Source: Rubrivivax sp. (GTDB lineage: Bacteria > Pseudomonadota > Gammaproteobacteria > Burkholderiales > Burkholderiaceae_C). Taken from it: a stretch of DNA of 64,000 nt. Made by a program: the position numbers and the translations under genes. Numbering within the stretch: position 1 is the first letter of the stretch; every line of letters starts with the position of its first letter. The notes beneath the pieces are model-generated. The model searched no databases. It saw only the letters and a program-made list of their open reading frames with translations, and was not told the DNA's origin. The stretch is taken from positions 56,128 to 120,127 of the forward strand of contig JAHCKS010000005.1 in the NCBI GenBank assembly GCA_026125665.1, in the 5' to 3' direction. Shown one piece after another: positions 27,905 to 39,041 of the stretch.

Positions 27905-28802
27905 GATCCGCCGCGCACTGACGCGCCGCGAGGGCGGCGGCCTGCGCCTGCGCATGGGCCCGTACGTAGCCCGCTTGCGCTCACCCCTGCCGGAGGTGGC
28001 TGAAGCGGTGGCCGCGCTATACCGTCACCACGATGTGGCAGCCGACGAGTGTTTCGTCGATTTCGACGTCTCTGTGCGCCGGCCGACCGGCGTGCGTGCG
28101 CTGTGGCGTCCGCAGGTCGTCTTCGAGTTCGAGGGCGAGGAACCCTTCAACCCGCTGCCGGGCGACCAGGGATTCCCGCTGCTTGAATGGGGGCTGAACT
28201 GGTGCGTGTACGGCCTGTGCCATCAACATCTCACGTTGCACGCGGCGGTGCTCGAGAGGAACGGCCGCGCGCTGTTGCTGCCCGCGCCCTCCGGGTCAGG
28301 CAAGAGCACGTTGTGCGCTGCCCTGCTGTTCAGCGGCTGGCGCCTGCTGTCCGACGAGCTGGCCCTCGTCGTTCCGGCGACCGGTGAGCTGCTGCCGCTG
28401 CCGCGTCCGGTCAGCCTGAAGAACGCCTCGATCGACGTCATCAGCCGCTTCGCGCCCGGCGTGCGGTTCGGCTCCAGGGTCGAGGAGACCGCCAAGGGTG
28501 TCGTTGCGCACTTCGCGCCGCCGGAGGCAGCCGTGAGGGAGAGCCACAGGCGCGCACGACCGGGATGGATCGTGTTTCCCCGATACGCCGCCGGCACTCC
28601 GGCCCGGCTCCGCGCGATGGAGCGTTCGCGCGCGTTCGTGCAGCTGATCGAAAACGCCTTCAACTACGACATCTACGGCCGCGAGGGATTCGAACTCATC
28701 GGGCAGCTCGTCGATCGCAGTGGCTGCTACGGCTTCGAGTACGGCGACCTGGCGCAAGCCGTGGCACTCTTCGACCGGCTGGCCCGGGACGAGCATGCCT
28801 GA
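27870..28802 (+). CDS. HPr kinase-related protein (HprK-related kinase A)
   Basis: This 310-aa protein has the HPr kinase/phosphorylase-type P-loop APSGSGKST (139-147), a preceding HAAVL segment and a following SDELALV that resembles the catalytic loop. It lacks the N-terminal DRTGG domain of true HprK, and no HPr gene is nearby, so classical sugar-transport control is unlikely. It probably phosphorylates a protein or peptide delivered by the PqqD-like partner. The start MMPILGQ lies inside the PqqD-like gene, so the two are translationally coupled. Confidence 0.82.
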   Translation: MMPILGQTPSDEIRRALTRREGGGLRLRMGPYVARLRSPLPEVAEAVAALYRHHDVAADECFVDFDVSVRRPTGVRALWRPQVVFEFEGEEPFNPLPGDQGFPLLEWGLNWCVYGLCHQHLTLHAAVLERNGRALLLPAPSGSGKSTLCAALLFSGWRLLSDELALVVPATGELLPLPRPVSLKNASIDVISRFAPGVRFGSRVEETAKGVVAHFAPPEAAVRESHRRARPGWIVFPRYAAGTPARLRAMERSRAFVQLIENAFNYDIYGREGFELIGQLVDRSGCYGFEYGDLAQAVALFDRLARDEHA

Positions 28803-29913
28803 GTGCCCCGACCTCGTGATCCGGGCGCTGACCGACCCCGCGCAGCAACTGGCCCGCTGGAATGCCCAGCAGTGGACGCATCTCTTCCAGCAGGCGCGCA
28901 GTGCGGGCCTGCTGGCACGCGTCGGCTTGCGGCTGCGCGCCCAGGTAGACCGCGGCGAACGCGCCCCCTGGCCCGAAGGCCTCGATGGCCATCTGGACGC
29001 CGCCATGCGGCTGCTGCGTGCACAACGCGCCGAGGTCGAACGCGAGCTCGGGCACATCGCCCGCGCCCTGGCCGGGCTCGGCGCGCCGGTTGTCGTGCTG
29101 AAGGGCGCCGCCTACCACGCGGCCGGGCTGCCGCCAGCCGACTCGAGGCTCTTCTCCGACATCGACATCCTGGTGCCCAGGGAGGTGATCGGCGAGGCGG
29201 AGTCGCTGCTGATGCTGGCCGGCTGGGTGGGGACGCACGACTCGGAGTACGACCAGCGCTACTACCGCGAGTGGATGCACGAGCTGCCGCCGATGCAGCA
29301 CATCCACCGCGGCACGACCTTGGACCTGCACCACAACATCCTGCCGATCACGGCGCGCCTGAAGCCCGACGGTGCCCTGCTGGTCGAACGCGCCGTGCCC
29401 CTCCCCGGATACCGCAACCTTCATGTGCTCGCCCCCGAGGACATGGTCCTGCACGGCATGACACACCTGTTCATGAACGAGGAGATGAGCCACGCCCTTC
29501 GCGACCTGTCGGACCTCGATCTGCTGCTGCGCCACTTCGGTACGGAGCCGGACTTCTGGGCAAGGCTGCTCGCGCGAGCAGCGCGCCTGGACCTCGGGCG
29601 GCCACTGCACTACGGCGTGCGCCACGCAGCGCGCGTGTTCTGCACGCCTGTGCCGCCGGACGTGGCCGCGCGCACCAACGACCTGGGCCCGCGGCGGCCT
29701 CGGCTGATGGATGCGATCTGGCATCGGGCGCTGCGTGCGCCGCACCCGAGCGCCGCCGGGCGCGGCCGGGCAGCCGCGCTCTTCGCGCTCTACGTGCGCG
29801 GCCACTGGTTGCGCATGCCGCCGTGGCTGCTCGCGCGGCACCTGACCGTCAAGGCGCTTCGCCTGCACGAGCGCACACCGAGGCCACCTGTAACGGCGCC
29901 CACCGAGGGGTAG
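28795..29913 (+). CDS. Nucleotidyltransferase family protein (NTP_transf_5-like)
   Basis: The ATG at 28795 overlaps the kinase gene by 8 bases. The 372-aa protein carries a nucleotidyltransferase core: KGAAYHAAGLPPADSRLFSD and DIDILV, with the Asp-x-Asp metal pair. A histidine-rich segment follows (MQHIHRGTTLDLHHNIL). This family often sits near HprK-like and PqqD-like genes, and in peptide-modification or EPS regions, but has no established reaction. It might nucleotidylate the same target that the kinase phosphorylates. That is an inference from context only. Confidence 0.8.
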   Translation: MPECPDLVIRALTDPAQQLARWNAQQWTHLFQQARSAGLLARVGLRLRAQVDRGERAPWPEGLDGHLDAAMRLLRAQRAEVERELGHIARALAGLGAPVVVLKGAAYHAAGLPPADSRLFSDIDILVPREVIGEAESLLMLAGWVGTHDSEYDQRYYREWMHELPPMQHIHRGTTLDLHHNILPITARLKPDGALLVERAVPLPGYRNLHVLAPEDMVLHGMTHLFMNEEMSHALRDLSDLDLLLRHFGTEPDFWARLLARAARLDLGRPLHYGVRHAARVFCTPVPPDVAARTNDLGPRRPRLMDAIWHRALRAPHPSAAGRGRAAALFALYVRGHWLRMPPWLLARHLTVKALRLHERTPRPPVTAPTEG

Positions 29914-30096
29914 GACCGCGCGAGCGCCGAAAACCCGTGCGGTTGCGAAAGCGCTACGGCCCTCGCCGTGCAGCATGTCACCGACCGCGTGGCTGCGCCG
30001 CACGCCCCCTTACCGCGGGGGTTGCTGGGCCGTCGCGGCACTCCCTACAGTGGCTGCCGAGCTTCCTGGAGTGAAGTCAACGCCCTCCGCGATCTA

Positions 30097-30111
30097 GGCA
30101 CGCGCCGTGCC
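30097..30111. repeat. Short perfect inverted repeat upstream of the priming transferase gene
   Basis: GGCACG and CGTGCC flank a CGC centre in the 235-bp gap before the sugar transferase. It could be an operator or a leader hairpin. No clear promoter boxes accompany it. Confidence 0.3.
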
Positions 30112-30148
30112 GAACCCCTAGAGCGCATCGTCCCGTCCGCCAGCCCGA

Positions 30149-31531
30149 ATGATCAGGATCTTCCACCACTACGTGCACCGCGCTTCGCTGCGCAGCATGT
30201 TCTTCGACATGGCGGTGGCGCTGCTGCTGGCGCTGGGCGTCGTCACGTACCAGGTCGGCGGCCTGGACATGGCCGTGCCCCTGGCCGGCGGGCAACTGAT
30301 GACGTTCGCGGCCGCTCTGTTCGTCGTGACCAGCGCCTCCGGCCTCTACGAGCCGCAGAACGCGCTGTCGCTGTCGCGCACCTGTGCACGAGGCATCTTC
30401 GTGCTGCTCATCGTGCTCCCGCTCGCCTATGCGATCTTCGGCCTGCTGCCGGCGCACATGAGCAGCCGCGAAGCGGTGCAGTTCTCGGTCATGGCCGGCG
30501 TCTCGGCGCTGGTGCTGCGCCGCGTCTACGTTTCGCAACGTTCGGCCGTGCCGCGCGGGCGCACGCGCATCCTGATCTTCGGCGCGGGCCCGGCGGCGCA
30601 GGTGGTCGGTGCCACGCTGCGCTCGGCCGACCCGAACGCCGTCATCGTGGGCTACATGCCCGGCCCGAACGAGTCCGAGGCTGCGGTGCCGGCCGCGGAG
30701 CTGCTCACCAGCCGCGGCTCGCTTACCGAGACGGCCATCAGCCTCGGTGTCGACGAGATCGTCGTCGCGCTGACCGAGCGGCGCTCGGGCAGCATGCCGC
30801 TGCGCCAGCTGCTCGACTGCAAGCTCGCCGGCGTCAAGGTGTACGACCTCAACACGCACTTCGAGAAGACGCTCGGCCAGATCCGTGTCGACTTCCTGAA
30901 TGCGAGCTGGCTGATCTTCGGCGACGGCTTCAACCAGGGCGCGCTGCGCACGTTCATCAAGCGCGTGTTCGACATCGTCTGCGCGACGCTGCTGTTCGTC
31001 GTCGCGGCGCCGATCATGGCCGTCACGGCCCTGCTCATCCGCCTGGAAAGCGCCGGCCCGGTGTTCTACCGGCAGGAGCGCGTCGGCCTGAACGGCCGCC
31101 CCTTCCTGGTGACGAAGTTCCGCAGCATGCGCACCGACGCCGAGAAGGACGGCAAGCCGCGCTGGGCCGCCGCCAACGACGACCGGATCACGCGCGTGGG
31201 CCACGTCATCCGGCGCCTGCGCATCGACGAACTGCCGCAGATCTTCAACGTGCTGAAGGGCGACATGAGCCTCGTCGGGCCGCGCCCCGAGCGGCCGTAC
31301 TTCGTCGAGCAGCTGACGCAGAAGATCCCCTTCTACGCCGTGCGCCACAGCGTCAAGCCGGGCGTCACCGGCTGGGCGCAGGTTCGGTACGCCTATGGCG
31401 CCACGGTCGAGGACTCGCAGGAGAAGCTGCAGTTCGACCTGTACTACGTGAAGAACCACACGCTCTTCCTCGACCTCGTCGTGCTGCTCGAGACGGTGGG
31501 CGTGGTCCTCACGGGCAAGGGCGCGCGCTGA
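30149..31531 (+). CDS. Polyprenyl glycosylphosphotransferase (EPS priming sugar transferase, EpsB2-like)
   Basis: This 460-aa protein has several N-terminal transmembrane helices, a Rossmann-like middle (ILIFGAGPAAQVVGA) and the C-terminal bacterial sugar transferase domain: KRVFDIVCATLLFVV, FYRQERVGLNGRPF, RRLRIDELPQIFNVLKGDMS, VGPRPERP and VKPGVTGWAQV. It transfers a sugar-1-phosphate to undecaprenyl phosphate, the first committed step of repeat-unit assembly. It belongs to the exosortase-associated branch. It is transcribed away from the main operon, together with or upstream of prsK. Confidence 0.92.
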   Translation: MIRIFHHYVHRASLRSMFFDMAVALLLALGVVTYQVGGLDMAVPLAGGQLMTFAAALFVVTSASGLYEPQNALSLSRTCARGIFVLLIVLPLAYAIFGLLPAHMSSREAVQFSVMAGVSALVLRRVYVSQRSAVPRGRTRILIFGAGPAAQVVGATLRSADPNAVIVGYMPGPNESEAAVPAAELLTSRGSLTETAISLGVDEIVVALTERRSGSMPLRQLLDCKLAGVKVYDLNTHFEKTLGQIRVDFLNASWLIFGDGFNQGALRTFIKRVFDIVCATLLFVVAAPIMAVTALLIRLESAGPVFYRQERVGLNGRPFLVTKFRSMRTDAEKDGKPRWAAANDDRITRVGHVIRRLRIDELPQIFNVLKGDMSLVGPRPERPYFVEQLTQKIPFYAVRHSVKPGVTGWAQVRYAYGATVEDSQEKLQFDLYYVKNHTLFLDLVVLLETVGVVLTGKGAR

Positions 31532-31723
31532 TCGTCGTCTGACCCGCCGGCTTTGGCCAGTGCGCTGGCCGGGCTCGCTCACGAGGTGTGCCCTCTGCCG
31601 CCGCAAGCGCGCGCCGGGGCGTGAACTCGGGCGCACCGGGCGCACCGGCCGCCCCCAAGCGAACGCCCACAATGCGGCGCTGCCCCGTCGGCAGCAACCG
31701 GAGCCCTCGCCGCATTGGATGAC

Positions 31724-33810
31724 ATGGCGGTGGCCGGCCACTCGCTCAGCGCCGCCGTCCACCTGATCTTCCTCGCCTTCCTCGCCTGGACCGGGCGCAT
31801 GCCGCGCGGCTCGCCGCTCGGCGCGGCCCTGTTCGTCGGGGCGCTGCTGGCCAGCGCCGGGTGGGCCGCATCGATGGCCCTGGGGCGCGGCACAGCCGAG
31901 CCGGCCTGGGTCTCGGCCGCGGTGCTGTTCGACCTGCTGCGCTACGCGCTGTGGCTCGGCTTCCTGTGGACCCTGATCGCCGCGATGCGCGATGGCGACT
32001 CGCCGCGCACGCTGGCCGCCCTGCGCTGGACACTGTTCGCGGTGCTGCTTGCCGCTGCGGCGCTGCAAGGCCTGCGCGTGGCCATGGGCCTCGTCGAGCA
32101 GCCGGCTTCGCGCCTGGTGCTCCTCGTGCTGCTCGCACCGCCGCTGCTCGGCCTGCTGCTGCTCGAGCAGCTCTACCGCAACCTGGGCGACGACCCGCGC
32201 TGGTTCGCCAAGCCGGTGTGCCTGGGGCTGGCCATCGTTTTCGCCTTCGACGTCTACATGGGCTCGCAGGCGTTCCTCTTCGGCCGCGCCGACGAGGAGG
32301 CGCTCGCCGCGCGTGGCCCGGTGCACATGCTGGCCGTTCCCTTCCTCGCCGTGGCGGCACGCCGCCGCGCCGACTGGATCGCGCGGCTGCAGGTGTCGCG
32401 CACGGCCGTCTTCCACTCCGCGACGCTGGTGCTGGCCGGCCTGTACCTGCTGTTCGTCTCCAGCCTCGGCTACTACGTGCGCTTCTTCGGGGGCACCTGG
32501 GGCCGTGGCCTGCAGCTGAGCCTGCTGTTCGCGGCCCTGGCGCTGCTCGTCGCCTTCGCGGTGTCGGGCGCACTGCGATCGTGGCTGCGCGTGTTCGTGG
32601 CCAAGCACTTCTTCAGGTACCGCTTCGACTACCGCGAGGAGTGGCTGCGGTTCACCGCCATGCTGTCGACGCGCGGCTCGCCGCACGAGATCGGCCGCCT
32701 CGTCGTGCGTGGTCTCGCCGACATGGTGGAGTGCCCGGGCGGCAGCCTCTGGACCCGGCCGGACCCCGACGGGGCGCTCCGCCAGACGGCGCGCTGGAAC
32801 GCGCCGCCGATCGAGGGCGAGGAGCCCGTGGACAGCGCCTTCTGCGACTTCCTGCGCCGCACGGGCTGGGTGATCGACCTCGACCAGCTGCGCAACACCC
32901 CGCGCCTGTACCAGGGGCTCGTGCTGCCGACGTGGCTGCTCGGTGCCTCCTCGCCCTGGCTCGTCGTGCCGCTGCTGGCCGGCGACGAGCTGCTCGGGTT
33001 CGTGCTGCTGGAGCAGCCGCGCACGCGCGTGGACGTCAACTGGGAGGTGCTCGACCTGCTGAAGACCGCGAGCCGCCAGGCCGCAGGCCACCTGGCGCAG
33101 ATGCAGGCCACCGAGGCCCTGCTGGAGGCCCGCAAGTTCGACGCCTTCAACCGCATGTCCGCCTTCGTCGTGCACGACCTGAAGAACATCGTCACGCAGC
33201 TGTCGCTGATGCTGAAGAACGCGGAACGGCTGCACGACAACCGCGAGTTCCAGCGCGACATGCTGCTCACCGTGGAAAGCTCGCTCGCCAAGATGCGCCG
33301 CCTGATGCTGCAATTGCGTGAAGGCGCCCCGGCCGCCGGCGTGAGCGTCGGCGTGGAATTGCCGCCCATCGTGGCCCGGCTGGAAGCGCTGGCGCGCGGC
33401 CTCGGCCGCAAGCTGGAAGTGCGGCGAATGGAACGCCTGGCCACGCGCGGGCACGAGGACCGCCTCGAACGTGTGCTTGGCCACCTCGTGCAGAACGCGC
33501 TGGACGCGACGCCGTCCGGCGGCAGCGTCTGGTTGTCGGTGGCACGCGAGAGCGGTCAGGTCAACATCGAAGTGGGTGACACAGGAACCGGAATGACCGA
33601 GGAGTTCGTGCAGACGCGCCTGTTCAAGCCGTTCAGCAGCACCAAGGGCAGCGGCATGGGCGTGGGCAGCTACGAGAGCGCGCAGTACGTGCGCGAGCTC
33701 GGCGGCACGATCGCCGTCGCCAGCCGGCCCGGCGAAGGCACGCGCATCAACGTGCGCCTGCCGCTGTTCGAGGTGCGGCACGGCTCCGACCTCATGCCGC
33801 CCGATCTGCA

Positions 33811-33814
<4 letters not shown>
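31724..33814 (+). CDS. prsK: Membrane sensor histidine kinase PrsK
   Basis: This 696-aa protein starts at the ATG 31724; a TTG three codons earlier is possible. The first 290 or so residues are a block of about ten hydrophobic helices. A GAF-like domain follows (about 310-460), then the kinase: phosphoacceptor His484 in FVVHDLKNIV, N-box VLGHLVQNALDAT, GDTGTGM and GSGMGVGSY. This architecture is that of PrsK, the sensor found in PEP-CTERM/exosortase genomes. Its stop overlaps the prsR start by four bases (ATGA). The signal sensed is unknown. Confidence 0.93.
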
Positions 33815-35199
<1,385 letters not shown>

Positions 35200-35347
35200 C
35201 CTCTGCCTCGGAGCAGGAACTCCGTCGGCGTGGGCGGCATTCTTCACGAGGTGCCGGCCGCGACGCATCGATCGGTCGCCTTCGCGGGTCGGACAATCAC
35301 CTCCCGCCGGGCAGGGACCGGCCGCCATCGTCTTCCGAGGACACACC

Positions 35348-38131
35348 GTGCAAGCCCTCCGCCACTCCCTCCTCGCCGCTGCCGTGGTGTCGCTCGCCGC
35401 GCTGCTGGGCGCCTGCAGCCGCGGCGAATCCGAAGAGAAGCTCATCGAGTCGGCTCAGGCGTACCTGGCGAAGAAGGAGCACAAGTCCGCGGTCATCCAG
35501 CTGAAAACCGCGCTGCAGCGCAACGTCAACTCCGCAGTCGCGAGATACCTGCTCGGGAAGGCGTTGCTGGAGACCGGTGACGTGCAAGGGGCCCTGGTGG
35601 AGCTGCGCAAGGCGATGGACCTCAAGCATCCGGCGGACGAGGTCGTTCCGGAACTGGCCAGGGCCATGCTGCTGGGTGGCGAACACGCCAAGGTCATCGC
35701 CCAGTTCGGCGAGACCGTCCTCACCAGGTCGGCGGCACACGCCGATCTCCTGACCAGCGTCTCGCTGGCACATGCGATGTCCGGGCAACTGTCCCGATCG
35801 AAGGAGTCGCTTGCGCGCGCCCTGCAGGCCAATCCGCACTTCGCCCCGGCGCTGATCCTGCAAGCGCGTGTGCGGGTTGGCGAGAACGACGTCGATGGTG
35901 CGCTGAAGATCCTCGACGACGTGCTGGCGCGGGAAGCGGCCAACGAGCGTGCGGCGACCCTGAAAGGGGAGTTGCTCTGGCGAGCCAAGCGCGACGAGGC
36001 CGGGGCGCTGGCGGCCCTGCGCTCCGCGATCGCGGCCTCGCCCGCCGCCGTGGCGGCGCATGTCGCGGTGATCGGCATTCACGGGGAGTCGGGCCGCGTC
36101 GCCGAGGCGAAGACGCAGCTACAGGCGCTGAAGAAGGCCGCGCCGCAGCACCCGGACACGCTCTTCCTCGAGGCGCAGTTCGCGCTGCAGGCGGACGACG
36201 CCCGCACGGCGCGCGACATCGCGACGCGGTTGCTGCGGGGCATGCCCGACAACCCGCGTGTGCTGCTGCTCGCCGGCAGCGCCGACTTCCGCCTGGGCAC
36301 CTTCAACCAGGCCGAGTCCAACCTGACCCGCGCGCTGCGGGCCATGCCTCAGCACACCGGTGCGCGCGCGCTGCTCGCGCAAACGTACATGCGCACGAAC
36401 CAGCCGGCCAAGGCGCTGGAGGTGCTGGCTCCGGCCATCGAGCAGGCGAGCGCCGACGGCGCGACCCTGGCGCTGGCCGGTGAAGCGAACATGGTGCTGG
36501 GCGACGTGAAGCGCGCCGACGAGCTCTTCAAGCGCGCCGCCAAGGCGGCTCCCAGCGATCCGCGCGTGCGCACGTCGGTGGCCCTGGCGCAGTACGCACG
36601 CGGTGATACGCAGCCGGCCATCGACGCGCTGGAGTCGATCGCGGCGACCGAAGGCTCGGGAACCCGCGCCGACTTTGCCCTGGTATCGGCACGGATGCGG
36701 GCCGGCGACGTGGCTGGCGCCCTGAAGGCGGTCGACGGCCTGCAGAAGAAGATGCCGGACCGGCCGACGCCCGATCTGCTGCGTGGCCGCGTCCTCCTGG
36801 CCAGGAAGGACACGACCGCCGCCGCCGCCGCGTTCGAGGCGGCACTCATGAAGGACCCGAAGTTCGTGCCTGCCGCCGCGGCACTGGCCGGCCTGGACAT
36901 CGCGGCCGGGCGCGGCGAAGCGGCCCGCAAGCGCCTGCAGGACGTCGTCACGGCCGACCCGCTGAACGTGCAGGCACGCGTCGCCCTGGCCGACGTCACG
37001 ATGCGCACCGGCGGCACCGGCGCGGAGGTCTCGCAGATCTACGCCGCGGCGGTGAAGGCCAACCCGACCCAGGTGCAGCCGCGGCTGCTGCAGGTGGACC
37101 ACCTGCTGCGCACGGGCGACGCGCCGGCGGCGCTCATTGCGGCGCAGGACGCCGTGGCCGCGCTTCCGGGGCAAAGCGAAGCCCAGGCCGCTCTCGGGCG
37201 CGCCCAGCTCGCCACCGGTGATGCGCGGCAGGCGGCCGCCACCTTCGGCCAGCTCGCAAGCAGGAACCCGACCGAGGCCGTGCACCAGCTGCGGCTTGCC
37301 GAGGCGCATGTCGCGGCCAAGGACCTGGGCGCCGCGCGCACTGCCCTGCGCAAGGCCCTGGAGATCGATCCCGGTTCCTTCGCGGCCAAGCGAAGCCTCG
37401 CCGCCCTCGCGCTGCAACAGGAACGCCCCGACGAAGCCCGCGCCATCGCGCGAGACGTGCAGAAAACGCATCCCAAGGAGGCGAGCGGCTTCCAGCTCGA
37501 GGGCGACGTCGAGCGACAGCAGAAGAACTGGTCGGCCGCCGTGGCGGCCTACCGCAAGGCCTTCGCGATCGCGCGCAACACCGACCTGGCCATCCGGTTG
37601 CACCAGTCGCTCTTCGCCGGCGGCCAGCGCGCCGAGGCCGACCGGCTGGCGGCGGAGTGGCAAAGGGAGAATCCGAAGGACTTCGGCTTCAACTACTACC
37701 TGGGCGACCTGGCGATGTCGCGTGCCGACTTCGCCACGGGCGAAAAACACTACCGGGCCGTGCTCGAGGCGCAGCCGCGCAACGCGCTGGCCTTGAACAA
37801 CGTCGCCTGGCTGATGGCCAAGCAGGGCAGGCCGGGCGCCGTGCCGCTGGCCGAGCAGGCCAATCAGATCCTGCCCAACCGCCCGCAGATCATGGACACG
37901 CTGGCCACCGCGCTGGCCGCCGAAGGCGACGTCAAGCGCGCGCTGGACGTGCAGAAGCGCGCCGTGCAGATCGACCAGAACGACCCCCACCTGCGCCTGA
38001 ACCTGGCGCGGCTGCATCTGAAGGCCGGCGACAAGCCGCAGGCGCGCGCCGAGCTCGAGGATCTCGCCAAGCTGGGCGAGCGCTTCCGTGCGCAGGCCGA
38101 GGTGACGGAGCTGCTGCGCCTGGCGCGCTGA
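35348..38131 (+). CDS. prsT: TPR-repeat lipoprotein PrsT
   Basis: The GTG start is preceded by GAGGA at 7-base spacing. A lipoprotein signal ends in LLGAC (Cys23). The remaining 900 or so residues are back-to-back tetratricopeptide repeats (for example AVARYLLGKALLETGDVQGA and GFNYYLGDLAMSRADF). Length (927 aa) and order behind prsK and prsR match the putative PEP-CTERM system lipoprotein PrsT. Attached to a membrane face in the periplasm, it probably scaffolds EPS export or sorting partners. The stop shares one base with the protease start. Confidence 0.93.
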   Translation: MQALRHSLLAAAVVSLAALLGACSRGESEEKLIESAQAYLAKKEHKSAVIQLKTALQRNVNSAVARYLLGKALLETGDVQGALVELRKAMDLKHPADEVVPELARAMLLGGEHAKVIAQFGETVLTRSAAHADLLTSVSLAHAMSGQLSRSKESLARALQANPHFAPALILQARVRVGENDVDGALKILDDVLAREAANERAATLKGELLWRAKRDEAGALAALRSAIAASPAAVAAHVAVIGIHGESGRVAEAKTQLQALKKAAPQHPDTLFLEAQFALQADDARTARDIATRLLRGMPDNPRVLLLAGSADFRLGTFNQAESNLTRALRAMPQHTGARALLAQTYMRTNQPAKALEVLAPAIEQASADGATLALAGEANMVLGDVKRADELFKRAAKAAPSDPRVRTSVALAQYARGDTQPAIDALESIAATEGSGTRADFALVSARMRAGDVAGALKAVDGLQKKMPDRPTPDLLRGRVLLARKDTTAAAAAFEAALMKDPKFVPAAAALAGLDIAAGRGEAARKRLQDVVTADPLNVQARVALADVTMRTGGTGAEVSQIYAAAVKANPTQVQPRLLQVDHLLRTGDAPAALIAAQDAVAALPGQSEAQAALGRAQLATGDARQAAATFGQLASRNPTEAVHQLRLAEAHVAAKDLGAARTALRKALEIDPGSFAAKRSLAALALQQERPDEARAIARDVQKTHPKEASGFQLEGDVERQQKNWSAAVAAYRKAFAIARNTDLAIRLHQSLFAGGQRAEADRLAAEWQRENPKDFGFNYYLGDLAMSRADFATGEKHYRAVLEAQPRNALALNNVAWLMAKQGRPGAVPLAEQANQILPNRPQIMDTLATALAAEGDVKRALDVQKRAVQIDQNDPHLRLNLARLHLKAGDKPQARAELEDLAKLGERFRAQAEVTELLRLAR

Positions 38132-38991
38132 TGCACTCGGCGGCACGCCGCCGGTTCTCCGGCGGGCTGATCCGCGGCGGGCTGCTTGCCATCACGGCGA
38201 CCGGCGGTGCGGGACCGGCCTGTCTGACCGCGCGTGACGCCGCCGCGTCGCCCCGCGATGGCGCGGGCGACCTGCGTCCCATCGCCGCCCGGGCACGGCC
38301 CTCGGTGCTGCCGGTGGGCACCTACAGCGCCACGGCGAGCCCGCGCTTCGGCTTTCGCGGCAGCGGCTTCGTCGTCGGCGACGGGCGGCTCGTCGCAACG
38401 AACGCCCACGTACTGCCGCCCGCCGGTGCGGCCGAACCCGGCCACAGCCTCGCGGTGCTGGCGCGGACGGCCGGGCCCGGCCGGGAGGCGGGCGACCTGC
38501 GGCTGGCCACGCTCGTGGCACAGGACCGCGCGCACGACCTCGCGCTGCTGCGCCTGGAAGGAGCGCCGCTGCCGGCGCTGGCGCTGGCCGGCGGCGAGCG
38601 CGTGGCCGAGGGCCTGCCGATCGCGCTCGTCGGCTTTCCGATCGGCGGCGCGCTGGGCTTCGCTCCGGTCGTGCATCGCGGGATCGTCGCGTCGGTCACG
38701 ACGGCCGCCCTGCCGGCACCCACCGCGGCTCAGCTCGACCCGCGCGCCGTGGCGCGGCTGCGGGCCGGCAACTTCGAGGTGCTGCAGCTCGACGCCACCG
38801 CCTACCCCGGCAACAGCGGCGGGCCGGTGCTCGATGCCGACACCGGCGAGGTGATCGGCGTCGTCAACATGGTGCTCGTGCGCGGCAGCCGCGAGACGGC
38901 GCTGTCGGCGCCCACCGGCATCACCTACGCGATTCCGGTTCGGCACCTGCGCACCCTGCTCGACGAAGCCGCTGCCGCGCCTCCACGCTAG
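38131..38991 (+). CDS. Trypsin-like serine protease (S1C-type) coupled to prsT
   Basis: The ATG overlaps the prsT stop as TGATG. The 286-aa product has an Arg-rich N-terminus with a hydrophobic stretch (likely signal peptide or anchor) and a trypsin-like domain with the triad His93 (ATNAHVL), Asp136 (HDLALL) and Ser229 (PGNSGGP). No PDZ domain follows, unlike DegP. Tight coupling to prsT suggests a periplasmic role in the exosortase/EPS system, such as processing of exported proteins. The substrate is unknown. Confidence 0.88.
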   Translation: MHSAARRRFSGGLIRGGLLAITATGGAGPACLTARDAAASPRDGAGDLRPIAARARPSVLPVGTYSATASPRFGFRGSGFVVGDGRLVATNAHVLPPAGAAEPGHSLAVLARTAGPGREAGDLRLATLVAQDRAHDLALLRLEGAPLPALALAGGERVAEGLPIALVGFPIGGALGFAPVVHRGIVASVTTAALPAPTAAQLDPRAVARLRAGNFEVLQLDATAYPGNSGGPVLDADTGEVIGVVNMVLVRGSRETALSAPTGITYAIPVRHLRTLLDEAAAAPPR

Positions 38992-39041
38992 CGGCCGGCG
39001 CCCGCGACCGCGCCCGGCGCGCGGCCGTGGCCACGCGCGTC

